Assembly: GCF_016722925.1 (NCBI RefSeq)
Contig: NZ_JAEQNC010000004.1
Coordinates: 62,001-126,000, forward strand
DNA length: 64,000 bases
Source of the DNA: Phytoamicus setariae
GTDB lineage: Bacteria > Pseudomonadota > Alphaproteobacteria > Rhizobiales > Rhizobiaceae
Reading direction: 5' to 3'
Below the pieces are notes generated by a model. The model had not been told where the DNA came from. It saw only the letters and a program-made list of their open reading frames with translations, and searched no databases. How positions within the stretch are numbered: the first letter of the stretch is position 1; each line of letters starts with the position of its first letter. The position numbers were made by a program, and so were the translations under genes. Shown one piece after another: positions 8,009 through 17,701 of the stretch.

Positions 8009-9463
8009 TCAGATCTTCATTTCCTGGCCATTGATCATCACCTTGCCATCGCGATCGAGCTTGACGTTCCAGATCATGCTGCCATCCGGCTGCTGCTTAC
8101 CAAAGCCCTTGATCATTAGCACCATGAACGATGCCTGGCCGAATTCTGGCACCTTGCTGGCATTGTCCTGCAGGAACTTGATCGTCGTATCGAGATCACG
8201 CGCCGTCACGGTGATGTCAGCTTCGGGCTTGTCGCTCTCATCAGGATTGACCTTCATCGTGCCTGCAAGCGCAATGTCATAGACATCCGACTTGGCCGCG
8301 ACATTGTAGAACTCGATGTTCATCACACCTTCCGGAAGAACGATCTTGGAAAGCGCATCAGACTGTTCGGTCGTCAACGGCTGCGACTTAGTGAAGTCTG
8401 CATGCTCGAGAAGGTAGGATACCACGCCTTCAACATTCATGCCGCCGACAGCGACACCCATGCTGGCGGATTTGGGCAGTGCGCCTTCGGTGCCTGGCGG
8501 CAGCACTCCAGCGGGAATGACAGGATCGTTGAAGCTGAATTCGACGCCCACCCTCGTATCGGCCTTGATGCCATTGAATTCGACCTTGTAGCCCGCCCGC
8601 GCGAGCGAGGCTTCCATCCCTTGCCCCGCAACGGTGATGTCGCGGAAATTGATGTCATAAACCAGATTGTCGACGAAGGGCACATTGGCCTTCATCAGTT
8701 CTTTCAGCCGTGCGTCGTCCTGAGCCGAGATCACATCGTCCTTGGACTTGAGCTTGTCGAGGCCGAAGATCACGAGATCCCGAAATGCGGCGACGCCCAG
8801 CTTATCGGCCTGCGAACGGCCATCGAGCGATGCCGCCGAAACGGTGAATGTGCCGCCCGTCGGGTCTGTGACCGTCTCCGTGAAACCCTTGCCGCTCAGA
8901 TTGGAAACCATGTCGGCCTTGCCGCCATCGATGTTTTCCAGACGCATGTCGGTGCTGTAGTCATCGATATTGGCCGAAACCTTGGTGCTGCCGTCATCGG
9001 AGCTGAAGCGGAGATTCTGCAGGCTGGCATTGGCGGTACGCGTGAAGCTCAGCTCCGGATCGAACATACCTTCGAACGTGATCGTTTCGATCAGATAGGT
9101 AAAATTGTTCTTCTTTCCCTCGGCGGAGAAATGACCCGAAATGTCAAGGCGCTCATTGGTCTCGATCTTCCACAGGCCATCGTCCTGCGGGGTCAAGTAC
9201 TGGACCAATGGCTTGAGGCCGGTAACCGAAAAGTCTTCCGTCTTGATCTTCCGGAGCAAAGCCTCCAGATCCACCGACAGCTCATAGCGGTTGGTGCCGG
9301 CAGTTACCTTGAGAAAACCAGTATCGACCACGTCCTTCGGTAGATAATGCGTGAGCTTTTCTGCTATATCGCGCGCACCGGTTTCGGAAACATCCGCGGC
9401 TCGCGTCTGCATTGGCGCAAGCATGGCAAGAATTGCGACTGTCGAATAAAGCGCACGGCGCAT
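8009..9463 (-). CDS. Exported protein of unknown function (DUF2125-like, tentative)
   Basis: A 484-residue protein with a clear signal peptide (MRRALYSTVAILAMLAPMQTRAADV, cleavage likely after ARA) and no later membrane segment. The mature part is rich in alternating beta-type sequence with repeated D/N-S-A-N and T-V-T-A patterns, which recalls the alphaproteobacterial exported proteins grouped as DUF2125 and the YdgA/AsmA-like beta-rich proteins; I am not certain of either. The start has GGGAG upstream. It is a single gene with its own terminator, between the AcoR-like gene and rplY. Probably periplasmic or attached to the outer membrane; no catalytic motif is visible. Confidence 0.65.
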   Translation of the reverse strand: MRRALYSTVAILAMLAPMQTRAADVSETGARDIAEKLTHYLPKDVVDTGFLKVTAGTNRYELSVDLEALLRKIKTEDFSVTGLKPLVQYLTPQDDGLWKIETNERLDISGHFSAEGKKNNFTYLIETITFEGMFDPELSFTRTANASLQNLRFSSDDGSTKVSANIDDYSTDMRLENIDGGKADMVSNLSGKGFTETVTDPTGGTFTVSAASLDGRSQADKLGVAAFRDLVIFGLDKLKSKDDVISAQDDARLKELMKANVPFVDNLVYDINFRDITVAGQGMEASLARAGYKVEFNGIKADTRVGVEFSFNDPVIPAGVLPPGTEGALPKSASMGVAVGGMNVEGVVSYLLEHADFTKSQPLTTEQSDALSKIVLPEGVMNIEFYNVAAKSDVYDIALAGTMKVNPDESDKPEADITVTARDLDTTIKFLQDNASKVPEFGQASFMVLMIKGFGKQQPDGSMIWNVKLDRDGKVMINGQEMKI

Positions 9464-9732
9464 TATGTAACTCCCGTATCGGACTTATTGAGATGGCGGG
9501 CAAATTGCCCGCTGGCGATAATGCCGTCAATGCCACATATCGAACATCGCAGGCTTTTGCCAGTGCTGCGTTGCAGCGGGCGGGCTTGCGTTTCCAGCCC
9601 TTCTGGGTTATGAGCCCGCATCCGCCCGGACACCCTTGGAGGCACGGCGGAGGTATGCTGTTGGCATATCGGTTTTTGCCCGGGGAATCAGCCTCATGCA
9701 AGGACCCTCCATAACACTTGAAAGGAATAGCC

Positions 9733-10329
9733 ATGAGCCACGTTTCCTACGAGCTCAAGGCCGAGCTGCGCGAACGGGTAGGTAAGGGGTCCTCCCGTGA
9801 ACTTCGCCGCAATGGCCTTATTCCTGCTGTCATCTATGGTGACAAGCAGGCCCCCATCTCCATCACGCTTCCCGTCAAGGAAGTGACGCAGAAGATCCAT
9901 GCCGGCGGTTTCATGACCACCGTTGCAACGATCGAAGTCGATGGACAGAAGATTTCGGTTCTGCCGAAGGACTACCAGCTCGACCCGGTCCGCGACTTCA
10001 CGATGCACGTGGATTTCCTCCGCGTTTCGGCTGACATGAAGGTTACGGTTGAAGTTCCGGTTCACTTCGTCAACGAAGAAAAGTCCCCCGGCATCAAGGT
10101 TGGCGGCGTACTCAACATCGTTCGTCACGCTGTCGAGCTGCACTGCCCGGCAAACGACATTCCGGAATTCATCAGCGCCGACCTCAACGGCCTGAAGATC
10201 GGCGACGCGATCCATATCTCGCACGTCAAGCTTCCGGCTGGCGTTACGCCTGTGATCGCCGATCGCGATTTCACGATCGCTACGATCGTGGCTCCGGCTG
10301 GCGGCATCAAGGAAGAAACCGCTGAGTAA
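9733..10329 (+). CDS. rplY: 50S ribosomal protein L25 (general stress protein Ctc form)
   Basis: A 198-residue two-domain L25/TL5/Ctc protein that binds 5S rRNA. The N-terminal domain ([31 protein letters not shown]) is the 5S-binding part; the C-terminal beta domain contains [20 protein letters not shown] and the terminal LPAGVTPVI. An in-frame TTG at 9718 is ignored because AAAGGA lies eight bases before ATG 9733. The 270-bp gap upstream holds only a small hairpin (9496-9512) and no gene. In Rhizobiaceae rplY is normally followed closely by pth; here about 3.5 kb intervene. Confidence 0.95.
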   Translation: MSHVSYELKAELRERVGKGSSRELRRNGLIPAVIYGDKQAPISITLPVKEVTQKIHAGGFMTTVATIEVDGQKISVLPKDYQLDPVRDFTMHVDFLRVSADMKVTVEVPVHFVNEEKSPGIKVGGVLNIVRHAVELHCPANDIPEFISADLNGLKIGDAIHISHVKLPAGVTPVIADRDFTIATIVAPAGGIKEETAE

Positions 10330-10385
10330 GGTCAAGCATTCCTTCTGACTGCGGCTCCGCTGCAATCGATAGATGCCACCCGATC

Positions 10386-10423
10386 AAGCCCCCGCAATCC
10401 AGAATGGATCGCGGGGGCTTTTG
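10386..10423 (+). terminator. Rho-independent terminator after rplY
   Basis: AAGCCCCCGC (10386-10395) pairs with GCGGGGGCTT (10411-10420) with further inner pairing of ATCC/GGAT, then TTTTG. It isolates rplY from the c-di-GMP gene downstream. Confidence 0.85.
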
Positions 10424-10585
10424 TTTACATTGCAATAACCAAGTATTCTCACGCCTACTCCTGGCTTTCTTCTTTTCAACAACATTTAATATCTGTCGGA
10501 ATAGCTTGACGTCGGAGGCCTGGATCAAATTGGGGCACTCAATCGGTTAGCAATGATCGCGCGACAGAAGGCTGCATGACGCCAC

Positions 10586-12967
10586 ATGATTACCCATTCG
10601 GTTGAAGGACGCTTCATCGCAATCATTCTGGCAACACTCGTCCTTGTTGTAGCCCCCCTCTTCGTCCTTTTTCTCGTGCTCGCCCAGCAGCAGTCGGCCG
10701 ACGAAGCGCTCGAGCGCGGGCGCATCATGATCGAGGCCAACGCGCAGGCGCTTGGCAAACCAGTCTGGGATTTCGATATCGAGAGCGTGCGGCAGATTGC
10801 CCGCGCCGCATCCTCGTCCCGGTCGGTGGCCAGGGTCGACGTGCGCGACAATACCGGCCAGATCCACATCCAGCTTGACGAGCGCGCCATGACCGAGCGG
10901 CATGGAATGATCGTTCTGACGCGGGACATCGAATACAATACGACTGATGGGCCAAAGAAGGTCGGCGTACTGAAGTTGCACCTGATCAAGCGGCCATTCT
11001 TCAACAACGACAACAACACCATCGCTATCCTCGCGATTTTCGCGCTGGCGGTGCTTCTGATCTTCGCGGCAGCCATTATTGGCAACCGCCAATTGGTGAT
11101 CAAACCCCTTGCCAGGCTGACGGCGGCCATCGAAGCCACCAGACGGTTGGGATCGCGCCACAAGGTTGACTGGCACTCCAGGGACGAAATGGGCTCGCTT
11201 GCGGCAAACTTCAACGCAATGCAGACGCATCTGGCCGAAGAAGAGGCCAAGATCAAGGCAGCCCATGAAAGGGCGACCGAGATCTACAATCGCACGCCGG
11301 CAATGCTGTATTCCGTCGATGGCGAGGATAGGTTGACCGCTGTCAGCAATTACTGGCTGCTTGCGACAGGCTATGAGCGCAACCAGGTCATAGGCAGGAT
11401 TTTCGCAGATTTCGTCGCCGAAGACGATGTGTCTGCCTATCGCTTCCGTCATAAACCCATTGACGGTCCGCAGGGGCACAACGGCATTACCGTAAGATTC
11501 TGCCGTGCGGATGGCGAGCTTTCCGACATGCTGATCATGGAAGCCGCGATCGGGCCTGCCGGAACGCGCGAAACATTGTGCGTCATGGCGGATGTGACCG
11601 ACCTCAAGGCCGCCGAGCATCGCAACCATATGCAGGCAATCACCGATCATCTCACCAGCCTGCTCAACCGCCAGGGCTTCGAGCAGGCACTGACACGCAA
11701 GATCGAGGTGGCCGATCGCGATGAAACCGGCCTTGCCTGCCTGTTTGTCGACCTGGACCGGTTCAAGTGGATCAACGACACGCTGGGGCATTCGGCTGGC
11801 GACAAGGTGTTGCAAACCGTCGTGGCGCGGATGCGGGCCCAGTTGCGCCCCGGTGATACCATGGCGCGGCTCGGCGGCGACGAATTTGCTATCCTGATCG
11901 CCGCCCCGGCTCCGGAAAAAGCAGCCCTCGACGTGGCGGAACGGATCGCTCGCGTGATCGATGCGCCCATGGACATCGAAGGACACAGAACCAACCTCAG
12001 CGCCTCGGTCGGGATCGCGCTTTACCCCCAGCACGCCGCCACCGCTGCAGAACTGCTGCAGAAATCCGATCTGGCGATGTACGCCCGCAAGCGCAACGGC
12101 AAGAACGGCGCCCGCCTTTTCGACCCCGAATTGGCGAACGCCGCCCAGGACCGCGTTCAGATAGAAGGTTTCATTACCGACGGGCTGCGCGAAGACTGGT
12201 TCGACGCCCACCTGCAGCCGATCTTCGACCTGAGGACTGGCCGCATCGCCGGCTTCGAGGCTCTGATGCGCCTTGTCCACCCCGAGCACGGCATCATCAT
12301 GCCAGCCGGGATCGTGCGCAACGCCGAGGAAACCGGTAGCATCGGCCAGATCGGCGAGCGCATTTTCGAAAAGGCCGTGAGCCAGTTGGCCAGGCTGTCC
12401 CAATACCCAGAATTCGCCGACGCCTATGTCTCGGTCAATATTTCACCACTGCAGTTCGAGCCGGCACTGCTCGATCGCATGGGCGGTTCGCTGCTGAAAT
12501 GGGGCGTATCACCGCACCGGATCGTCGTCGAGATTACCGAAGCGGTGCTGATGCATCACAATCCAGATGTCCAGAAGATCCTTGAGACATTTGGAAAATC
12601 CGGCTTCCGGCTGGCGCTTGACGATTTCGGCACCGGCTATTCCTCGCTCAGCTACCTCCACAAGTTTCCGGTCGACATCGTCAAGATCGATCAGTCTTTC
12701 ATCCGTTCCCTGACCGAGGACGGGGAGAGCGCCCGCAAGAGAAGCCGCATGCTGGTCGAGGGCATCACCACGATTTCGCATCAGATGAACTGTCTGGTCG
12801 TTGCCGAAGGCATCGAGAAGTCAGAACAGCGCGACATTCTCTCTGTCATGGGCGTCGATGCGGGACAAGGTTATCACTTCAGCCGCGCGCTGACCTCGGA
12901 CGACATCATCCGCCAATTCGCCAGCCATGAATCCATGCCTGCCCAAGCCAATCGACAGGCATCGTAG
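10586..12967 (+). CDS. Membrane PAS-GGDEF-EAL cyclic-di-GMP enzyme
   Basis: A 793-residue protein. Transmembrane segments at about 10-33 and 145-166 frame a periplasmic sensor of roughly 110 residues. A HAMP-like region (170-215), a PAS domain (about 230-340), a GGDEF domain and an EAL domain follow. The cyclase signature RLGGDEF is intact (GGDEF 430-434) with an RxxD inhibitory site RPGD at 421-424. The phosphodiesterase motifs EALMR (559-563), NISPLQ, DDFGTGYSS (680-688) and KIDQSF are also intact, so both synthesis and hydrolysis of c-di-GMP are possible. ATG 10586 has only a weak ribosome site. It is followed 32 nt later by a periplasmic solute-binding protein, which could be the ligand-sensing partner. 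Confidence 0.9.
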   Translation: MITHSVEGRFIAIILATLVLVVAPLFVLFLVLAQQQSADEALERGRIMIEANAQALGKPVWDFDIESVRQIARAASSSRSVARVDVRDNTGQIHIQLDERAMTERHGMIVLTRDIEYNTTDGPKKVGVLKLHLIKRPFFNNDNNTIAILAIFALAVLLIFAAAIIGNRQLVIKPLARLTAAIEATRRLGSRHKVDWHSRDEMGSLAANFNAMQTHLAEEEAKIKAAHERATEIYNRTPAMLYSVDGEDRLTAVSNYWLLATGYERNQVIGRIFADFVAEDDVSAYRFRHKPIDGPQGHNGITVRFCRADGELSDMLIMEAAIGPAGTRETLCVMADVTDLKAAEHRNHMQAITDHLTSLLNRQGFEQALTRKIEVADRDETGLACLFVDLDRFKWINDTLGHSAGDKVLQTVVARMRAQLRPGDTMARLGGDEFAILIAAPAPEKAALDVAERIARVIDAPMDIEGHRTNLSASVGIALYPQHAATAAELLQKSDLAMYARKRNGKNGARLFDPELANAAQDRVQIEGFITDGLREDWFDAHLQPIFDLRTGRIAGFEALMRLVHPEHGIIMPAGIVRNAEETGSIGQIGERIFEKAVSQLARLSQYPEFADAYVSVNISPLQFEPALLDRMGGSLLKWGVSPHRIVVEITEAVLMHHNPDVQKILETFGKSGFRLALDDFGTGYSSLSYLHKFPVDIVKIDQSFIRSLTEDGESARKRSRMLVEGITTISHQMNCLVVAEGIEKSEQRDILSVMGVDAGQGYHFSRALTSDDIIRQFASHESMPAQANRQAS

Positions 12968-12999
12968 ATATCCTACACAGCAGCAAAGGAATACGCATC

Positions 13000-13719
13000 T
13001 TGAGGCTCCCGTTTTTTCTGCTCCCTCTTCTGCTTGCTCCACTGGCTCATGCCGAAGGGATAAGACTGGTGACGGAGGAATATCCCCCGTTCAGCTTCCG
13101 TGACGGTGTTACCTACAAGGGCGTCTCCATCGATCAGATCGAGTTCATCATGAAGCGGGCAGGCATTCCCCACTCCATCGAGATGATGCCCTGGGCTCGC
13201 GCGCTTGCGCTGGCCCAGACGGAACCCCAGACATGCGTCTTCACCACCGTACACAACGAAGATCGCGACAAGCATTTCAAATGGGTCGAGCCGCTTCTCG
13301 AAGGACGGACCGTGCTCATGAAAAAGGCGGGTTCGAACACAAAGCCTGCCAATCTCGAGCAGGCGCGCCGATATCAGCTCGGGACACAGCGCGGCGACTT
13401 CACGGCGGACCTTCTGACGAACCTGAAGTTCGAGAAAGTCGATCTCGCCAGCGATTTCAATCTGACATTCAAGAAGCTGATGCTTGGCCGGATCGACCTG
13501 ATGCCGATCTCGGAGAAATACTACGACAAACTCAAGCGCGAGGGCGCCGAAGTGGAATCGGTACTCGTGCTTGCGACACATACCTATTCTATCGCCTGCA
13601 ATCTGGGCGTTGCCGATGCGGATATCGCCAACATGCAGGCTCAGCTAAACACTCTGCTGACGGACGGCACCCAGGAGGCAATTTTCCACAAATACGGTTT
13701 GGATCAACCCACCAACTGA
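13000..13719 (+). CDS. Periplasmic family-3 type solute-binding protein
   Basis: A 239-residue SBP_bac_3-like protein starting at TTG 13000 (AAGGA nine bases upstream; no ATG fits the signal peptide). The signal peptide is MRLPFFLLPLLLAPLAHAEG. The mature protein opens IRLVTEEYPPFSFRDGVTYKG, the classic start of amino-acid type binding proteins, and continues with VSIDQIEFIMKRAGI and MMPWARALALAQ. No permease or ATPase gene is near; its only partner is the GGDEF-EAL gene 32 nt upstream. Such orphan binding proteins often serve signalling rather than uptake. The ligand is unknown. Confidence 0.8.
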   Translation: MRLPFFLLPLLLAPLAHAEGIRLVTEEYPPFSFRDGVTYKGVSIDQIEFIMKRAGIPHSIEMMPWARALALAQTEPQTCVFTTVHNEDRDKHFKWVEPLLEGRTVLMKKAGSNTKPANLEQARRYQLGTQRGDFTADLLTNLKFEKVDLASDFNLTFKKLMLGRIDLMPISEKYYDKLKREGAEVESVLVLATHTYSIACNLGVADADIANMQAQLNTLLTDGTQEAIFHKYGLDQPTN

Positions 13720-13801
13720 TCTGAGGGGCAAGCGCGCGGTTGACTTTTAGCGCATTTCGAGGCTCTGAAGAACCATCGAAACGAAAGACGACCACCGTTC
13801 C

Positions 13802-14515
13802 ATGCGCATTTTTGCAGGCTTGGGTAATCCCGGCGCCAAGTATCACGCCAATCGGCACAATATCGGCTTCATGGCCATCGATGCGATTCATCGCAAGCTG
13901 CCATTCGGACCGTGGAGCAAGAAGTTCAAGTCGGAGATATCCGAAGGCGAGATCGACGGCGAAAAGATCCTGCTGATGAAGCCGCAGACCTTCATGAACC
14001 TGTCCGGCGAGGCTGTCGGCGATGCGATGCGGTTCTACAAGCTTACGCCAGCCGATATCGTCGTCTTCCATGACGAACTGGATCTTCCCGCCGCCAAGGT
14101 TCGTGTCAAGACCGGAGGCGGCCACGGCGGCCACAACGGATTGAAGTCGATCGACGCCCATTGCGGCCGTGACTACCGCCGCGTCCGTCTCGGTATCGGC
14201 CATCCCGGCGTCAAGGAAATGGTCCACAACCACGTGCTCGGCGATTTCCACAAAGTCGACCAGACATGGCTGGAACCGCTGCTTGACGACATCGCCCTGA
14301 ATGCCGGCCTGCTGCTCAAGGGTGACGGCAGCCAGTTCATGAACAAGATATCCGGGGCCGCGCCGGAACCTAAAAAAAAACCTGAAGCGACAGAAGCTAA
14401 ACCCGCACCGGCCGGCAAGTCACACATCCATCAGGCCCGCAGCCACAAGCCCGCCCTTCCCGCCTCCGGCCCGATGGCCGAAATGCTGAAAAAGCTGCTG
14501 GGGAAAAAGGACTGA
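13802..14515 (+). CDS. pth: Peptidyl-tRNA hydrolase with basic C-terminal extension
   Basis: A 237-residue enzyme that releases peptides from stalled peptidyl-tRNAs. [18 protein letters not shown] holds the Asn and catalytic His; [17 protein letters not shown] and [13 protein letters not shown] complete the family signature. The catalytic domain ends near residue 190; a Lys/Pro/Ala-rich tail of about 45 residues follows, as in other rhizobial Pth proteins. A run of nine A's (14372-14380) encodes the tail's KKK. The gene converges on the FAD oxidoreductase, with 14 bases between stop codons. Confidence 0.96.
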   Translation: MRIFAGLGNPGAKYHANRHNIGFMAIDAIHRKLPFGPWSKKFKSEISEGEIDGEKILLMKPQTFMNLSGEAVGDAMRFYKLTPADIVVFHDELDLPAAKVRVKTGGGHGGHNGLKSIDAHCGRDYRRVRLGIGHPGVKEMVHNHVLGDFHKVDQTWLEPLLDDIALNAGLLLKGDGSQFMNKISGAAPEPKKKPEATEAKPAPAGKSHIHQARSHKPALPASGPMAEMLKKLLGKKD

Positions 14516-14529
14516 CAGTGCTCGGGGCT

Positions 14530-15813
14530 TTATGCTCCGGACTCATCCAGCTTGTCGCGCAGCATGCTCCAGGGCAGCAGCATGTTTGGGGCGTGCTTCA
14601 TCATCCCATGCAGCGGAATCTGCTGCGGCGGGGCAAACGGGATAGGCAAACTGTCCGGATCGGCACCCGTCGCCCAGTCAGCGAGCACGTTGCCCATGGC
14701 CGTTGTCGGCGCGATACCGCGTCCATTGCAGGCAAAGCCAGCGATCAGGCCGGGGCCGAGATCGACCAGATGCGGCAGGAAATCCGGTTCGACCGCAGCC
14801 ATGCCCGACCAGCTATAGGCGATCGGTGGAATGTCAGCGAGTTCGAGAAGCTCTTTCAGCCGCCGGTGAATGGTACGTGGCACCCGCTCGTCTGCTCCCG
14901 GACCGAAGATGTGCATCCCGCCTGAAATCAGCCGGTTGTCCGCATCGAAGCGGAAGGTGAACAGATTGCGCCGTGTGTCTGATACGCATTGATTGCCCGG
15001 CAGCAGCCGTTCGCGTATCTCGCGCGGCAGCGGCTCGGTGGCAATCTGGAAGACTTTCAGCGGGAAATAGGTTTTGGCAAGCTCCGGTTTCGGCGCCTGG
15101 CCATAGGCATTGGTGGCGATGAAGACTTTTCCCGCCCGCACCGAGCCATTGGTCGTCGCCAGGCGATAGCCGTCAGCCTGACGGGCAATGGTTGTCACCG
15201 GGCTTCGCTCGAAGATCCTTGCGCCCGCTGCCTCGGCGGCGTCGGCAAGCCCGCGCGCATATTCGACCGGATTGAGCAGGCCGCCGGAGCGATCTGTCCA
15301 CCCACCACTATAGCCCTTGGCGCCAGTTGTGGTTTCAATCTCGCATTCGTCCAGAATGACAGCCGGCCGGCCGCGCTTTGCCCATTGGCCTGCACGGGAT
15401 TTGACTTTCGCGAAGGCCGCCGCCGAATGCGCCGGCTGTATCCAGCCGCTTTGTTGAGCGGAGCATTCGATGCTGTGGCGCTTGATCAGATCGAAGACCA
15501 GTTCGCCGCTGCCCGCGACAAACGTATTCAGGCGCTCGCCGCGCTCGGCCCCGAGGGCGGCGTTTATGTTATCCGGGTCCATCTTGGCGAAGTTCGGCAC
15601 GACGAAGCCAGCATTGCGGCCGGTTGCGCCCCAGGCGATGATCTCGGCTTCCAAGACGACGACCGACACCCCCCTCTCGGCCGCATGCAGCGCCGTCGAG
15701 AGACCGGCAAAGCCGCCGCCGATAATGGCAAGGTCGGCATCGATATCAGCCGCAAGCGCTGGTCTGTCCCTGCGATTACGGCCCACCGCATGCCAGAGCG
15801 AAATGTCGGTCAT
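14530..15813 (-). CDS. FAD-dependent oxidoreductase of the DAO family (PuuB/OrdL-like)
   Basis: A 427-residue flavoenzyme. The dinucleotide-binding start is DLAIIGGGFAGLSTALHAAERG (about 27-48), with the family's WGATGRNAGFV segment next, the YFPLKVFQIATEPL substrate-domain strand, and a C-terminal FAD-contacting motif GLIAGFACNGRGIAPTTAMG. This pattern fits gamma-glutamylputrescine oxidase-type enzymes, which oxidise secondary or primary amines to imines. It is the last gene of the five-gene minus-strand operon: its ATG overlaps the livM stop (ATGA). The linked branched-chain type transporter suggests that the imported compound, perhaps an amine or imino acid, is its substrate. Confidence 0.8.
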   Translation of the reverse strand: MTDISLWHAVGRNRRDRPALAADIDADLAIIGGGFAGLSTALHAAERGVSVVVLEAEIIAWGATGRNAGFVVPNFAKMDPDNINAALGAERGERLNTFVAGSGELVFDLIKRHSIECSAQQSGWIQPAHSAAAFAKVKSRAGQWAKRGRPAVILDECEIETTTGAKGYSGGWTDRSGGLLNPVEYARGLADAAEAAGARIFERSPVTTIARQADGYRLATTNGSVRAGKVFIATNAYGQAPKPELAKTYFPLKVFQIATEPLPREIRERLLPGNQCVSDTRRNLFTFRFDADNRLISGGMHIFGPGADERVPRTIHRRLKELLELADIPPIAYSWSGMAAVEPDFLPHLVDLGPGLIAGFACNGRGIAPTTAMGNVLADWATGADPDSLPIPFAPPQQIPLHGMMKHAPNMLLPWSMLRDKLDESGA

Positions 15814-16796
15814 GTCGCTGGGCCACTGCTTTGAGCGACGGTCTTTCTTGCTCCGGCAGCGAGCCGGCGGCGCTCCACCAGATTGCCGAACAGACCATTC
15901 GGGCGCACCAGCAGGATGACGCAGAGCATCACGCCGATGGCGACGATCTGCAGTGCCGCAGCACGCGCCTGCTGTTCCGCCGGGAAAAGCACCGAGGTCA
16001 GCGCACCAGAGCCCGCCCAGATCGCCCAGACCAGGACCGAACCGATGACCGCGCCCCGGTTGCTGCCTGAGCCGCCGACGATCAGCATCACCCAGACTTG
16101 GAATGTCAGCATCGGGATGTAGTTTTCCGGCGCGATGAAGCCGATGAAATGCGCCTGCACGGCCCCGGCAAGCCCCATCAGCGCCCCGCCGACCGCAAAG
16201 GCCTGCACGCGATAGAAACGCGCACTCTTGCCGAGCGAAATCGCCGCACGCTCGTCCTCACGCAGTGCCTTCAGCACGCGCCCCCATGGGCTGCGGGTCA
16301 AATGTTGGAGCGCGAGATAGGCAACCAGCGTCACGACCGCGACGATGGCGAGGTTGGAAAGATTGAACAGGATCGGCTTCTCGGCGAGGCTGGCGAACGG
16401 CCGTGGGATGAAACCGATGCCGAAAGCGCCGCCGGTCAACCACTGCGCGTTCAGCGCCACCAGTTGCACCACGACCGCGACACCGAAGGTGGTGATCGCC
16501 AGATAATCCGATTTCAGCCGGAGCGTCGCAAAACCGGTGATGGCGGCGGCAATGCCGGCCACCAGCATCGCCCCCAGCCAGCCCACGACAATGGGCATGT
16601 CGAAGCCGCCGAAACGGGCCGCCTCCTCGGGTGTGGTCAGCAACGCCGATGTATAAGCGCCGATCGCCACGAAACCCGCGACGCCGACATTGAAGAGGCC
16701 GGTCAGCCCCCATTGCAGGTTCAATCCCAGACTGATCAGCGCAAACACCAGCGCCGTCGTGAGGAAGAATGCACCGTAACCCAGGAGATCGATCAT
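15810..16796 (-). CDS. livM: Branched-chain amino acid type ABC permease (LivM family)
   Basis: Inner-membrane permease of 328 residues from ATG 16796, which overlaps the livH stop by four bases; the frame is open further upstream but inside livH. It has eight or so hydrophobic segments, including LGLNLQWGLTGLFNVGVAGF, the LivM signature start, and the cytoplasmic loop SPWGRVLKALREDERAAISLGKS that contacts the ATPases. The C-terminus ends RPNGLFGN, typical of the family. It pairs with LivH as a heterodimeric channel. The symbol denotes the family; the cargo may not be a branched-chain amino acid. Confidence 0.9.
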   Translation of the reverse strand: MIDLLGYGAFFLTTALVFALISLGLNLQWGLTGLFNVGVAGFVAIGAYTSALLTTPEEAARFGGFDMPIVVGWLGAMLVAGIAAAITGFATLRLKSDYLAITTFGVAVVVQLVALNAQWLTGGAFGIGFIPRPFASLAEKPILFNLSNLAIVAVVTLVAYLALQHLTRSPWGRVLKALREDERAAISLGKSARFYRVQAFAVGGALMGLAGAVQAHFIGFIAPENYIPMLTFQVWVMLIVGGSGSNRGAVIGSVLVWAIWAGSGALTSVLFPAEQQARAAALQIVAIGVMLCVILLVRPNGLFGNLVERRRLAAGARKTVAQSSGPAT

Positions 16797-17701
16797 CGCT
16801 CCCTCACTCCGAATATGCCGATTGGTCGGACGAACAACACCGCCATCAGGATGACGAACGAGATCGCGGCGCGCCATTCCGCGCCGACGAGCTGGACTGC
16901 GCCGGCTTCGGCGACGCCGATGATCAGACCGCCGAGAACTGCGCCGGGTACGCTGCCGATGCCGCCGAGGATGGCTGCTGCAAACATCGGCAACAGCATG
17001 TCGAAGCCCATCATCGGACGGATCTGTACAAGGATGCCGATCATCACGCCGGCCACGCAGGCAAGTGCCCCGCCCAGTACCCAGGTGACACGGATAACCT
17101 TTGCGACATCGATGCCGACGACGCGGGCAAGCGCCATGTTCTGGCTGACCGCCTGCATTGACCGGCCTGTCTGGGTGCGCGTCATCAGCAGATGCGTTCC
17201 GGCGACCAGCACGGCCGTGATCAGCAGCAACGCGATCTGGTCCGGCGTGATGCGAATTCCGAAACCGACCGGCATGGCCATCTGGATGGCCTTGGAGAAG
17301 TAGGCCGGCCGCGAGGTGAAGATGAATTCAAGCAGGCTGCGCAGCGCCATCGAGGCGCCGAAGCTGGCCATGACGACGATGATCGCCTGGCCCTTCGAAC
17401 GCAGCCGCGCAAACAGCACAACGTCGAGTGCAAGCGCCAACAATCCTGTAAACGCGCAGCCGAGAATGACAGCGACGATCAGCGGCCAGCCAAAGGAGAG
17501 CGCGCCGATCGGCGCGAACTTGCCGAACATCGCGCCGATGGCGCTGACGACGGCCAGCGTCGCATAGGTGCCCCAGGCCATGAAATCGCCATGGGCGAAA
17601 TTCGAGAACCTGAGGATCGAATAGGTAAGTGTGACGCCGATGGCGCCAAGACCGATCATCGAACCGGTCAACAGTCCGTCGACTATGAATTGCAGGTTCA
17701 T
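16793..17701 (-). CDS. livH: Branched-chain amino acid type ABC permease (LivH family)
   Basis: A 302-residue permease with the LivH hallmarks LLTGSMIGLGAIGVTLTYSILRFSNFAHGD at the N-terminus (here read in two overlapping parts), TGRSMQAVSQNMALARVVGID as the EAA-like coupling loop and a glycine-rich AAILGGIGSVPGAVLGGLIIG segment. Eight membrane spans are apparent. ATGA overlaps join it to livF upstream and livM downstream, indicating translational coupling across the operon. Confidence 0.9.
   Translation of the reverse strand: MNLQFIVDGLLTGSMIGLGAIGVTLTYSILRFSNFAHGDFMAWGTYATLAVVSAIGAMFGKFAPIGALSFGWPLIVAVILGCAFTGLLALALDVVLFARLRSKGQAIIVVMASFGASMALRSLLEFIFTSRPAYFSKAIQMAMPVGFGIRITPDQIALLLITAVLVAGTHLLMTRTQTGRSMQAVSQNMALARVVGIDVAKVIRVTWVLGGALACVAGVMIGILVQIRPMMGFDMLLPMFAAAILGGIGSVPGAVLGGLIIGVAEAGAVQLVGAEWRAAISFVILMAVLFVRPIGIFGVRER

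Noticed and set aside
10547-12403. A 618-codon minus-strand frame opposite the GGDEF-EAL gene
   Set aside because: The protein is Gly/His/Asp-rich without domain character, while the plus strand has intact GGDEF and EAL motifs; it is an antisense shadow of GC-rich codons.
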